From positions 1-34,484 of the forward strand of contig JADNRX010000541.1 in NCBI GenBank assembly GCA_015501595.1: DNA of 34,484 nucleotides, read 5' to 3'. This document shows, piece after piece, positions 1 to 8,918 of the stretch (positions within the stretch are counted from its first letter, which is position 1; each line of letters starts with the position of its first letter). A program made the position numbers and the translations under genes. Below the pieces are notes generated by a model. That model searched no databases. It was not told the origin of the DNA and saw only the letters and a list, made by a program, of their open reading frames with translations. Origin of the DNA: Hymenopellis radicata (lineage: Eukaryota; Basidiomycota; Agaricomycetes; Agaricales; Physalacriaceae).

Positions 1-328
1 ACGACCTCGGCAATAGTACCGCAGGGGCTCCTAGCTGAGCCTCAAATATCTCAAGTTTAGCCAGGATTTTTGCTCTGGTATCTTGCCCATCGTGTGTGGC
101 ATATCCCCGTACCCGCCAGCTTAGGGAAGCTTCTGGGGCCTGCGTGGACTATTTGGTTTCGAAATTTATCGAGTTCTAAGCAATACTAAGGACAATAGAT
201 TTGCCACTCGGCACTGAGAGTCTCATTCAATACGGACGGACTAACTGGCGTTCAACCTACTCTTTGATATTTCCTCATTAGATGGTGCTCGGTCAACAAC
301 GCGACCTGTAGAGCAACACGACGACCGA
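1..328. other. Left flank, no gene seen
   Basis: No convincing coding exon, RNA gene or repeat was found before the MITE. Open frames here are short and lack protein-like composition or splice support. Confidence 0.5.
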
Positions 329-336
329 GGTGCCGG
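329..336. repeat. Left 8-bp target-site duplication of the MITE
   Basis: GGTGCCGG directly precedes the left terminal inverted repeat and recurs at 907-914 directly after the right one. An 8-bp duplication is typical of hAT-superfamily insertions. Confidence 0.88.
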
Positions 337-374
337 CAAGGGGAGACCAAAACCTTAATTCCCAAAGTCAACTA

Positions 375-410
375 GGTGGTGGTGGTGGGGTAGTCAAGTT
401 CTCGGGGTCC
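375..410. repeat. Subterminal repeat of the MITE, left copy
   Basis: A GGTGGTGGT-rich block followed by GTCAAG and ending CTCGGGGTCC. A similar block in the same orientation is at 819-851. Near 800-812 the segment TGACCACTTACC is roughly the inverse of the GTGGTCAAG core. In hAT elements such subterminal motifs often bind transposase; that role is inferred here. Confidence 0.6.
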
Positions 411-818
411 TAAAAAACACAGCCACGAAGGTTGTCTGCACAAAACCTATATCTTCGCGCAGACACCATAAACCATCTTGGGTCTTTCGGGAATGTAATC
501 TTTCGACTTAAAAATCTTGGTCTCCGTGCAAGTGCGATGCATTTTGAGTCAGTATCGAGCCAGGACAGCCCATTCTGGAGGAAAATCGTGAGTTCACTGA
601 GTTCCGGCATTTCCCGAAATCACGGAGTCAATACCATGTCAAATCCTTCCCATCTCGTACCCACAACACGGTCGCGCTGCTCGCGTTGAGGTGCACGCTA
701 CAGTGCTGTATAACTTATGTATGTAAATAGCATTGCATACAGGTTGAGTTTTATCTCTCACTTCCCGCACATGCAACGATAGCTGACACAAGTTGAGGCT
801 TGACCACTTACCATAAAC

Positions 819-851
819 GGGTGGTGGTGGGTGGTCAAGTCTTCGGGGTCC
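819..851. repeat. Subterminal repeat of the MITE, right copy
   Basis: Direct copy of the 375-410 block with a few differences (GTGGTCAAGTCTTCGGGGTC). Confidence 0.6.
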
Positions 852-906
852 CGTCCGCGTATTTCATGTAGTCAGATTGACGAATTAAGGTTTTGGTCTC
901 CCCTTG

Positions 907-914
907 GGTGCCGG
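907..914. repeat. Right 8-bp target-site duplication of the MITE
   Basis: GGTGCCGG, identical to 329-336. Confidence 0.88.
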
Positions 915-1035
915 CGCAACTATCCACTTCCGGACCGGTTATCGGTCTTGTTCCGAACCTATTGTAGGTTAGGGTTTAGCTCTCCTTCCTTCTCGCCACC
1001 ACATCGTTAATGAACTGAACTACACGCTCGTTGCC

Positions 1036-2198
1036 ATGACCAATCCTACGCTCCTTTCCTTTATTTCTGCTCATGAAACCCTCCTCAAGGTTACCCTCGG
1101 TTGCCTCATTCCTATCGCCGTTCTTCTCTGCTTTGCCGCCTTATATTTCTCCTGCGCCGTGCGGTCAAAAAGCACAGTGGCCAGCGATGTCGAGGTACGC
1201 ATATATGCGTCTGAAAAACGCGCTCTAAACCGCCTTTACGCAGCGCGCTACCGTCAAAAGCGATGGTGTCACGTCTGGCGTCAAAATCCGTGTTTTGACC
1301 AGCAATGATCCTCCTACACCCCGCAAGATTGATCCAAACGTAGGCGGGCACTCGTAAGGACGTTTTTATACTAACGAGCCCATAGGCGAGTGAAAAGAAC
1401 GCGGAGGAGAAATCTGTGGTCAGTCTAGCCTTGGTTTCAATGGCGATATCTCACGTCGTATCAGACTCTCAAGCCCATCGACGATGGCACGGCGACTTTT
1501 TCAGGGAACGACGCGCGGCGGATATCCATTTTAGTGCGCATATATCCACCACGTCTATCCTGGTTCAACTCATATTCTTGCACAGGCCAGCAGCAAACTA
1601 GTCAAATACACCTTTCCATCGATGCCTACCAAGTCTTATCCAGCAAAGCGCACCCATATCAGTGTATCAGACCCTTTGCCCTCGCGGGAATCTCTCTCCT
1701 GGTGGCAACTCTCTGATCTCGCCGTTGATTCCTATCCACCATCTCCGCCCTCGCCTACGCCTTCACCCAGGACCTCGCCGTATCGTCCTGATCCAGCCCC
1801 ACCGCTCTACGCCGATACGATCATTCCGTATGAACAGCTCAAGCAACTCTCTGGTGGAAGAAACTCCGTCGCCTGTGGATACCAGCCTAAACCAAGACCC
1901 GTTACACCTCCCTCGTCGAGCCTGCCTACTCCTCCCGCAACGCCACCGCTTTGCATCGTCAAGAAATGTTCGACAATATCCTCAAGAAACATCGCCTCGG
2001 ATTCGCTCAAGTTGGCTCTTCCTCCACTAAGCAGGAGCCCTAGTTCGCGAAGCAAACTTTTGGAGGAAGACAAGGAGAACATCGATTTCCAGACCAGCGG
2101 CCGTGTCGCGCACGCCATCGAAGCCAAGGTGCTCAGTCTACGTGATTCCAGTCCCAGGAAGAACAGGTCGTTGTCGAGTCCTAATTTGACGGTGGATA
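1036..2198 (+). pseudogene. Ser/Pro-rich single-pass membrane protein gene, 5' part, interrupted by the LTR retrotransposon
   Basis: Proposed exons: 1036-1194, 1244-1339, 1386-1415, 1465-1533 and 1586-2198, continuing at 12936-13189 beyond the retrotransposon. All introns are 46-52 nt and phases agree; the intron at 1340-1385 contains a perfect TACTAAC branch site. The empty-site gene would encode about 406 residues. Residues about 17-40 form one hydrophobic segment (TLGCLIPIAVLLCFAALYF), followed by a Pro/Ser-rich low-complexity region. I do not recognise the family. The insertion lies inside codon 309 (GTG GAT A/GC). The element adds only a few codons before a TGA at 2228-2230, so any product would be truncated to about 332 residues and lose the WSP-repeat C terminus. 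The short third and fourth exons are the least certain part. Confidence 0.6.
2194..2198. repeat. 5-bp target-site duplication, left
   Basis: GGATA immediately before the 5' LTR; an identical copy follows the 3' LTR at 12931-12935. A 5-bp duplication is usual for Ty3/gypsy integrases. Confidence 0.93.
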
Positions 2199-2228
2199 TG
2201 TTATGGATGTCACTACACACGCGAGACT

Positions 2229-2249
2229 GAGTCGAACGGGTATCGACTC
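2229..2249. repeat. Short inverted repeat in the 5' LTR
   Basis: GAGTCGA (2229-2235) and TCGACTC (2243-2249) are perfect inverse copies around a 7-nt spacer. It may be a hairpin or a dimeric factor site; the same block is in the 3' LTR. Confidence 0.5.
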
Positions 2250-2273
2250 GGACACTTGCACGGCTCACTCAAG

Positions 2274-2280
2274 TGAGTCA
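2274..2280. promoter_or_regulatory. TGAGTCA, Gcn4/AP-1-type site in LTR
   Basis: TGAGTCA matches the core of fungal Gcn4/bZIP sites and lies about 40 bp upstream of the TATA-like box of the LTR. It is repeated in the 3' LTR at about 12631-12637. Seen as sequence only; function is inferred. Confidence 0.4.
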
Positions 2281-2321
2281 TCGGCCTCGTTATGACTCGT
2301 TCTTACTGCGGACACCTCTTG

Positions 2322-2329
2322 TATATAAG
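2322..2329 (+). promoter_or_regulatory. TATA-like box of the LTR promoter
   Basis: TATATAAG, in the expected U3 position, with more than 200 bp of LTR after it for R and U5. It is the likely core promoter for the element's genomic RNA. Confidence 0.55.
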
Positions 2330-2574
2330 TAGACTACTGGTAGTTACTTTCCTTTACCTTTTTTTACCTGCGCACAACTAGACAAATACTTTGATTATCT
2401 GTTTTAACACTCTTGTACTATTCTCTCGCTAGTCATAGAACTAGCAATACAATTTCATTCACGTACAACGCGCGATACCTACATTTGCCTAAACTAAGTT
2501 CTTACGGCAATCGAACTCTTAACCTTTCGCGAACGCACGCGAAACACTATCAATTTACTCGACATTTATAACAC

Positions 2575-2590
2575 TGGTGGACACATTGTC
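2575..2590 (+). promoter_or_regulatory. Putative primer-binding site
   Basis: TGGTGGACAC starts one base after the 5' LTR. It begins with TGG, complementary to the CCA end of tRNAs. I could not assign the tRNA. Confidence 0.35.
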
Positions 2591-2660
2591 GTCATTGCCA
2601 GAAAGAACACTTTTCTTAGACGAATCTACCCTAAGACAGGTACACACGATACTCCGACAC

Positions 2661-5600
2661 ATGGCGGAGACTGTACAGCTCTCGTTTCAACAGAGCCGAC
2701 CGCGAAGCTCAGGAGCAGCTTCCCCGCAGACAGTGACTGCGACACAAAACACTCCACAACCTATTCCCATTCCCATACCGGCCTCTCAAGTGAGGCACGA
2801 TTCCCTACATTCTGAGGAAGTACATTCCGATCATGTTACACCTCCCACACCGGAACCGGGCGATGACACCAATGTCGACAAGCGAAACCGGAAAGCGAAA
2901 GGACGATTTGCATACAGTCTTGAGGACAAGCTCAAGGACGCTTGGCGCGGTTTCTGGACGGGCGATCTTGATGAGGCTCCGGACTTGAAAGATGAGGTAG
3001 ACGGCGGATTCTACCTGGAGTTGTCCAAACCAGCCTTGGATGTGATGTACAACGTCCACGTGCTACCGCATATTGGCCATTTTCAGACCAAGGAAACACT
3101 CGATCGCTGGGTGGGGGAGATATATCGTAGAGATCCCGATCACGCAGAGATCGAGCTTCCCAAATGGCAGAAGCGACGTCTCGAAGCTTTAGAAGTCCTG
3201 GCAGACAGCTGCATGGACGGCGTCCATTATCCGACATTGGACACATTGAGTATGCCGCAGATCTGTCATACCTTCACTCGAGAGTTGGAATACCTTGGGA
3301 AGGTCACACTGTATCCCTACATCATGCATTCGATGGATGAAATTCTCGGATATAAACCAGACGATGACGCCTATCGACAGTTCATACAGGCTCTCGAAGA
3401 CAAAGTCGAAATAGCGTCCGGATCGTTAGCGCGCGCTGGCAAGAAAGTCAAATCCATTCGATTCCCTCGCTGGGGCGTAGCAAACGACATTGACGCGTGG
3501 CTAAACGAACATGACTATGAGATTTATGTCGTGGGTCTGATCGCACAGACGGAACACTTACTGGCATTCCTCGATAAGTATCATGACTGGGAGACAGGCG
3601 CGCCACGAAGGATGAGGCCTGATGATGAAATCAGGAGATTAAAGGAACGTGTTGATGAGTACAACTCCAAAGGACCCGAAAGCACTTACTCTTTTCAGCC
3701 TGGACAAACACAACGAACTTCCTCGTCGCCCGAGACACACGGATCTGTGTCACAAGTCCTTCCAATCAGACAAAATGCACCTGCTTCACGCGTCCAGAGT
3801 CCTGATAGATCTTCACAGGCAATTACTGCATCATTCATAGATGCAAATCAATATGGGAACAGACGTGCCTTTATGCCAAGCAGTGATGAATCAATTTCCG
3901 CGGCTTTCCGACCGATGCAATACGCCACACGAGGCGCTCCTATGACGGGCAAAGGTCCGTTCCAAGACTCTCAACAACGACAAGAATTTCAAGCACACCC
4001 TGTGACTTCGACCAGTAACGCGCCGACGCAAAGAGGAACACTTACTAGTCGAATGTCGCAACCACATCCAATCATTAGCAGTACTGGACAAGCCAGTACG
4101 TCGGAACTGACGTCCGAACAAGAAAATCGACCTATGACAGCACACGATGCCAGCGCTGTCCGTTTCGCGCAGTCGACAGCACGCTTGTATGGTCAGACAG
4201 AATCATTACCAAACCCGTCAGTCACAAGCGCGACACCGCAATTAGGACTACCTTCGACTACGCAAATGAAATCGGTTCCGCAACATTCATACAGTGTGAA
4301 CCAATCGAATCAGGCGCCTCCTTATGTCACTGCACCTCCAATATATGACCCTAAGACTGGCATGACAATCAACCCAGTTCAGCTTGGTTCAAATGCACCT
4401 ACGGGTGGTAGAACAAACCAACCAAGTGCGAGCAGCAGCAATGCCGGAGGTAGCGGCGGTCATCCTAGTGGTGGTAGCAGTAATTTCGGGACCGGCGGCG
4501 GCAATTCAGGTGGTCCTGGTGGAGGTAATCCAGGCGGTCCTGGCGGTGGTAACCCAGGAGGTGGTGGCGGTCATCCAAGCAGTTCTGGCGGTAGTAACCC
4601 AGGAGGAGGCGGCGGTCATCCAGGCGGTCCTGGTGGAGGTAATCCAGGCGGACCTAGCGGCGGTCATCCAGGCGGCCCTGGCGGAGTCAATCCAGGCGGA
4701 GGCGGCGGTCACTCGGGTGGTCCTGGCGGAGGAAATCCAGGCGGCGGCGGTCCAGGTGGAGGTAATCCTCCAGGCGGCGGCGGTCCTCCGAATAATGGTA
4801 ATAATGGTCAAGACCCGAATCGAAACCTTGAAGCTCATCTGGATATGAAACTGAAGATTAGTGACATTGAAAGTTGGGATGGTGATACTGACCGTATCAT
4901 ACATTGGTTCCGGAAAATTGACGACTTGGCAAGTCTGAGTCCTCGGATGAGACTGCAATTAGGACGAATGGTTCCAAAACGACTCACCGGATCTGCAAGT
5001 GACTGGTACTGGTCTTTACCATTTGACCATCGCAGGCGAATCGAAGCAGAATGGGCGACTCTACGCGAAGAAATCGCAGGTTACTACATGACCAAGAAGT
5101 GGTGGGAGCGTCTGAGGAAACGAGCCAGCGACGCGAAATTCAGAGAGACAGGACATACCAAGGAAACGCCAAGCGAGTACTTCATCCGGAAAGCAGATCT
5201 TCTAACAACGGCGTACAACTTTAACGACTCTGAAATGATTAGTGAAATCATGCAGGGAGCACCAAGTCAATGGAATATGATACTTACGACTCACTTGTAT
5301 CAGTCGGTTGTGGACCTGCAACGCGCCATGCGTTTCCACGAAGAATCTCTGATCGATTGCCTACCACAGCGTCAGTATTACGAAGACAGATATCCTAGGA
5401 ATCGCGAACGCACTGCGCGAACGAATCTAGTTGGCGCGTCCGAGAAGCTTCCGCCACCTGCGTTTCCAAAAGACGACTCAAACGTAACTCAGAAAGGTCT
5501 CACTCCCAAAGCTAAAGGAGCTCGTCCATGTCGTCATTGTGGCAGCGCGATGCATTGGGATCGCGAATGTAAGTATGCTAAGAAAGCGTTTAGAACTGCT

Positions 5601-6419
5601 CGAACACGACTAGTACAAGCGGACGACGACTTACGAGAAGCTATGGACGCCTACGAAGACCTCTATTGCGATGTCCTGGACGAGTTAGAGGACATGAACT
5701 CAGGATCTGACGAGGACGAGTTGGATTTTAACGACGCCTCAGTAAATGTTCAAGGTCAACACGAAGAATCTGCTGCAGGAGACTCGGGGGGCATAAGTAG
5801 GGAATACTCATATCAGTCCAGCACGAACCTTTCAGCCTCCTCAGCAGCACAATCTTCTAGACGAGCAAAAGCTACGGCCTGTACAGCGTTTTACGAAAAA
5901 CCTGCTCTGAATCGTCGTTCGAGACGCAGGCTTGCTAAGGATATAGAAAAGGTCAGTTATCGGGTCAAGTCGGACTCGAACGCGCACCCAAGTAGGCCGT
6001 TACTCGAATTGAAGAGAATCAAGGCGCGACCTCCGGGTTGTACGTTTCTTGGCAGCAGGATTACGGAAACGAAGGCAAGTGTAGGAGGCATCGAGCAGGA
6101 CAACATAGACGTAGTGCTAGATTCTGGCTCAGACATCACGTTAATCTCTGAAAAAGCTTGGAAAAAGTTATCAACTCACCCAAAAGCACGCAAAGGGCAA
6201 CGCGTAAATCTGAAGCAAGTCACCGGCACGTCTGTAATCGATGAATTCACGACCATAGATCTATTTTTCGAAACAAACAAGGGTCCTGTTCAGCTCAAAG
6301 TTGACGCGTACATCGTAAAAGGAATGACCGCACCGTTTATTTTGGGCAACGATTTCGCTGAGCAGTACTCGTTATCCCTAATCCGTAGAGAGGCGAGATC
6401 CTTCATAAATTTTTGCTGA
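2661..6419 (+). CDS. Gag-protease polyprotein with long N-terminal extension and Gly-rich linker
   Basis: The first in-frame ATG is 2661 (A at -3); the frame is open from the end of the LTR but has no earlier ATG. Length is about 1252 residues. Residues 1 to about 590 form an extension unlike ordinary Gag: a compact, probably helical region rich in charged residues (about 60-340), then a Ser/Gln-rich disordered stretch. Residues about 594-713 are repeats of the type [11 protein letters not shown] Retrotrans_gag-like domain follows at about 725-900 ([11 protein letters not shown]... onwards). A CCHC zinc knuckle ([14 protein letters not shown]) is near 956 and a retroviral aspartic protease with DSGS and ILGNDF near 1152-1235. 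The stop at 6417-6419 lies just after a T5 run, and the protease-to-RT linker continues in the +1 frame, so the stop is probably bypassed or is a recent lesion. Confidence 0.9.
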   Translation: MAETVQLSFQQSRPRSSGAASPQTVTATQNTPQPIPIPIPASQVRHDSLHSEEVHSDHVTPPTPEPGDDTNVDKRNRKAKGRFAYSLEDKLKDAWRGFWTGDLDEAPDLKDEVDGGFYLELSKPALDVMYNVHVLPHIGHFQTKETLDRWVGEIYRRDPDHAEIELPKWQKRRLEALEVLADSCMDGVHYPTLDTLSMPQICHTFTRELEYLGKVTLYPYIMHSMDEILGYKPDDDAYRQFIQALEDKVEIASGSLARAGKKVKSIRFPRWGVANDIDAWLNEHDYEIYVVGLIAQTEHLLAFLDKYHDWETGAPRRMRPDDEIRRLKERVDEYNSKGPESTYSFQPGQTQRTSSSPETHGSVSQVLPIRQNAPASRVQSPDRSSQAITASFIDANQYGNRRAFMPSSDESISAAFRPMQYATRGAPMTGKGPFQDSQQRQEFQAHPVTSTSNAPTQRGTLTSRMSQPHPIISSTGQASTSELTSEQENRPMTAHDASAVRFAQSTARLYGQTESLPNPSVTSATPQLGLPSTTQMKSVPQHSYSVNQSNQAPPYVTAPPIYDPKTGMTINPVQLGSNAPTGGRTNQPSASSSNAGGSGGHPSGGSSNFGTGGGNSGGPGGGNPGGPGGGNPGGGGGHPSSSGGSNPGGGGGHPGGPGGGNPGGPSGGHPGGPGGVNPGGGGGHSGGPGGGNPGGGGPGGGNPPGGGGPPNNGNNGQDPNRNLEAHLDMKLKISDIESWDGDTDRIIHWFRKIDDLASLSPRMRLQLGRMVPKRLTGSASDWYWSLPFDHRRRIEAEWATLREEIAGYYMTKKWWERLRKRASDAKFRETGHTKETPSEYFIRKADLLTTAYNFNDSEMISEIMQGAPSQWNMILTTHLYQSVVDLQRAMRFHEESLIDCLPQRQYYEDRYPRNRERTARTNLVGASEKLPPPAFPKDDSNVTQKGLTPKAKGARPCRHCGSAMHWDRECKYAKKAFRTARTRLVQADDDLREAMDAYEDLYCDVLDELEDMNSGSDEDELDFNDASVNVQGQHEESAAGDSGGISREYSYQSSTNLSASSAAQSSRRAKATACTAFYEKPALNRRSRRRLAKDIEKVSYRVKSDSNAHPSRPLLELKRIKARPPGCTFLGSRITETKASVGGIEQDNIDVVLDSGSDITLISEKAWKKLSTHPKARKGQRVNLKQVTGTSVIDEFTTIDLFFETNKGPVQLKVDAYIVKGMTAPFILGNDFAEQYSLSLIRREARSFINFC

Positions 6420-7326
6420 TACCGGTCGTGAAATCGAAGTTGAAAGCTCCATTCTGCAGCCACGGACTATGGAAAATGGTCAGACTTTTGCTGTTGCGTC
6501 AGTAAGCGATAGCCAACGCACCGGAAGTCTGACGCGAGCACAGCAGCATCGCAAATCACAGAAGCTTCAGAGGAGAATCCGACAGCGAAGGAACCACGGC
6601 GAAGTTCGCGCTCAGAGACGAATGGTCATTGGACCCGAGACGTGTGTGAAGATCCCTGTCAACGCGTATTTCCCGGTCAAGACAGACAGCCTGTTCGTAG
6701 AGAAAACCATTCAGCAAGATCACAACAAGAAAGGATACTGGGGCTCGCCGGATTCGCTAATACAACGCGACAATCCATTTCTTCACGTATCCAACTTCTC
6801 GGACCAATCGATCACGATAGCGACAGGCCAAGTCCTTGCGCGGGCGCATAATCCACAAAACTGGCTGGACCGGCCTTCGAATGATCCAGAGACGCGAGCG
6901 AAACAAGACCAATTCGCTGCTCTAGTGCGTGACGTGGTGGCAAGAAGAAAAGAGTCGGAATCCGGACCGGACTCGCGATCGCGTCTAATTCAAAGTCATT
7001 CCGACGTCACCTCCAAAGCTCAACGGAACGCAACTGAGCCCGACGATCCTTCGGCTTCGGAACCTATCGAAGGAGGACCCAAAACCTCTGAAAGTCCTCC
7101 AGAGCCAACATCTTCAGCAGCATTTACCTCTTCTGTGCATATTTCTCCAGACTTGACGGACGAACAACGGAGTAAGTTACTCGAAGTGCTGGAAAGGAAT
7201 CAGCTTGCCTTCGGATTAGATGGTCGACTTGGAAATTATGAGGCTCAGGTACGTATCCCTCTGAAACCCGGTACAGAACCGATTTCTTTAGCCCGTTCCC
7301 GGTTTCACCAGTCAATCGTCAAGTAA
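6420..7326 (+). CDS. Protease-RT linker segment of Pol, +1 frame
   Basis: Coding-like sequence continues from the protease in the +1 frame ([10 protein letters not shown] just after the T5 run at 6410-6414) to a TAA at 7324-7326. An internal ATG exists at 6469, but the upstream sequence already looks like Pol. It is rich in charged residues and ends with the conserved entry to RT, IPLKPGTEPISLA. The next conserved residues (PVSPVNRQVMDRQ) are in the original frame, so a second shift is needed near 7294-7299. The two shifts cancel. It is best read as part of one ancestral Pol polyprotein rather than a separate protein. Confidence 0.6.
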
Positions 7327-8918
7327 TGGACCGTCAGATGGACACCTGGATCCAACAAGGTGTTATCGAACCATCAGACAGTCCTTGGGCAGCTCCAACA
7401 TTCATCGCTTACCGGAACGGTAAACCTCGGATGGTAATCGACTACCGTAAGCTCAATGCGAACATTGTTCCAGACGAATTTCCTCTTCCCCGTCAAGACG
7501 ATATCACGCAGGCATTAACCGGCGCTCAGTGGTTATCTACCTTAGACGCTCTTTCAGGATTCACTCAATTAACGATCCATGAGGATTCGCGCGACATGTT
7601 GGGATTTCGATGTCACAGGGGTCTGTGGCGTTTCGCACGTATGCCGTTTGGTTACAGAAATGGACCCAGCGTGTTTCAGAGGGTGATGCAGAATGTCTTA
7701 GCACCATATCTATGGATTTTCGCTCTTGTATACATTGACGATATCGTCATATTTTCTTTGACGTTTGAAGAACATCTACAGCACGTAGATGCGGTCCTGA
7801 AGGCCATCACCAAGTCAGGTCTAACCCTATCGCCAACCAAATGCAACTTCGCATATCAGTCATTACTTCTGTTGGGTCAAAAAGTCTCACGTCTTGGGAT
7901 GTCAACTCACAAAGAGAAAGTCGAAGCCATTCTGATGCTCGAAACTCCTCGTAACGTTAAGGAACTACATACCTTCCTCGGCATGATGGTTTACTTTTCT
8001 TCATACGTACCTTTCTACGCGTGGATTGCTCAGCCATTATTTCAGTTACTGAAAAAAGGAGTTGAATGGAACTGGAATTCGTTACACGATGAAGCCTTCA
8101 ACCTCTGCAAACAAGTACTTTCGAATGCTCCTGTTCGTGCCTACGCCATTCCAGGCAGATCGTATCGCGTTTACACTGACGCATGCGATTACGGACTGGC
8201 GGGAATACTTCAACAGGTACAACCGATAAAGATCCGAGATCTACGGGGAACGCGAGCGTACGAGCGCCTGAAGAAAGCATTTGATACCAAGGATCCTATC
8301 CCACAGTTAGTTGCGAGCATCTCTAAGGAATGGAACGACGTACCGGACAACGGCGAATGGGCAGAAGACTTTGAAGACACCGTAGTCTTCGTAGAACGAG
8401 TAATCTGTTATTGGTCCCGAGTTCTGAAATCGCCTGAGAGGAACTACTCACCCACCGAAAGAGAAGCTCTTGCACTCAAGGAGGCTCTGATCAAATTTCA
8501 GCCGTTTATTGAGGGCGAGACGATTCTGGCAGTAACCGACCATGCCGCGTTAACATGGAGTCGGACGTTTCAAAACGTGAACAGACGACTACTCACCTGG
8601 GGAACTGTGTATGCTGCATTTCCAAATATGCATATTGTTCATCGTGCCGGACGAGTCCATTCGAACGTGGATCCCATCTCACGTCTGCGTCGAAATCTTC
8701 CACCGGAATCAGGTCCGAAATCAGATGTATCCTTATCCGTAGACCTGACACGGAAGAGCGAAGATGTTTTGAAGAACATGTACACCGAATTGGGTGACCG
8801 CTTTGAAGAAAAGCTACTCACGGTAGCAACGCAGTACGTCGAAAGTTCAAGTTCAGAACTGCGGGCACTCGATGAGGCTGAAGAGTGCGAAGTCGAGGAT
8901 CCTGCGGACGAACACTAA
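7326..8918 (+). CDS. Reverse transcriptase and RNase H segment of Pol
   Basis: Typical Ty3/gypsy RT: GVIEPSDSPWAAP, VIDYRKLN, the first catalytic Asp in LDALSGF (residue 74) and the catalytic YIDD at 136-139, then thumb motifs (FLGMMVYFSSYVP). RNase H follows, with VYTDACDYGLAG, the Glu in EREALALKEAL, and VTDHAALTW. The frame opens upstream of the ATG at 7326, which overlaps the previous stop as TAATG. It stops at 8916-8918, while the integrase continues in another frame from about 8912, a further apparent one-base shift. RT catalytic residues look intact. Confidence 0.88.
   Translation: MDRQMDTWIQQGVIEPSDSPWAAPTFIAYRNGKPRMVIDYRKLNANIVPDEFPLPRQDDITQALTGAQWLSTLDALSGFTQLTIHEDSRDMLGFRCHRGLWRFARMPFGYRNGPSVFQRVMQNVLAPYLWIFALVYIDDIVIFSLTFEEHLQHVDAVLKAITKSGLTLSPTKCNFAYQSLLLLGQKVSRLGMSTHKEKVEAILMLETPRNVKELHTFLGMMVYFSSYVPFYAWIAQPLFQLLKKGVEWNWNSLHDEAFNLCKQVLSNAPVRAYAIPGRSYRVYTDACDYGLAGILQQVQPIKIRDLRGTRAYERLKKAFDTKDPIPQLVASISKEWNDVPDNGEWAEDFEDTVVFVERVICYWSRVLKSPERNYSPTEREALALKEALIKFQPFIEGETILAVTDHAALTWSRTFQNVNRRLLTWGTVYAAFPNMHIVHRAGRVHSNVDPISRLRRNLPPESGPKSDVSLSVDLTRKSEDVLKNMYTELGDRFEEKLLTVATQYVESSSSELRALDEAEECEVEDPADEH

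Larger units (their letters stand above)
337..906. mobile_element. Non-autonomous hAT-type MITE, 570 bp
   Basis: The element is bounded by perfect 25-bp terminal inverted repeats at 337-361 and 882-906, starting CAAGGGGAGACC and ending GGTCTCCCCTTG. It is flanked by an 8-bp direct duplication, GGTGCCGG. Short inverted repeats beginning CA plus an 8-bp duplication are the signature of hAT DNA transposons. No transposase-like reading frame fits in 570 bp, so it must be mobilised in trans. Just inside the ends are related subterminal repeats (375-410 and 819-851). The right edge is about 120 bp upstream of the ATG of the host gene at 1036, so the element may sit in its promoter. Perfect repeats and perfect duplication suggest a recent insertion. 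Confidence 0.85.
2199..2573 (+). repeat. 5' LTR
   Basis: 375 bp, ends TGTTAT...ATAACA, essentially identical to 12556-12930. It contains a TATA-like TATATAAG at 2322-2329, an AP-1/Gcn4-type TGAGTCA at 2274-2280 and a 7-bp inverted repeat at 2229-2249. Confidence 0.95.

Noticed and set aside
1354..1385. 32-nt intron starting GTAAGG in the host gene
   Set aside because: Shorter than any other intron in the window; using GTAGGC at 1340 with the same TACTAAC gives a normal 46-nt intron and an open frame.
2577..2660. Gag starting at GTG 2577
   Set aside because: GTG starts are not expected in a fungal nuclear gene; the next in-frame ATG is 2661 and the interval fits a primer-binding site and leader.
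4506..4958. Long Ala/Thr-rich minus-strand open frame
   Set aside because: It is the mirror of the Gly-rich repeat in Gag; low-complexity GC-rich repeats keep all frames open.
6469..6471. ATG as start of a separate pol protein
   Set aside because: The same frame already reads as protease-RT linker upstream of this ATG.
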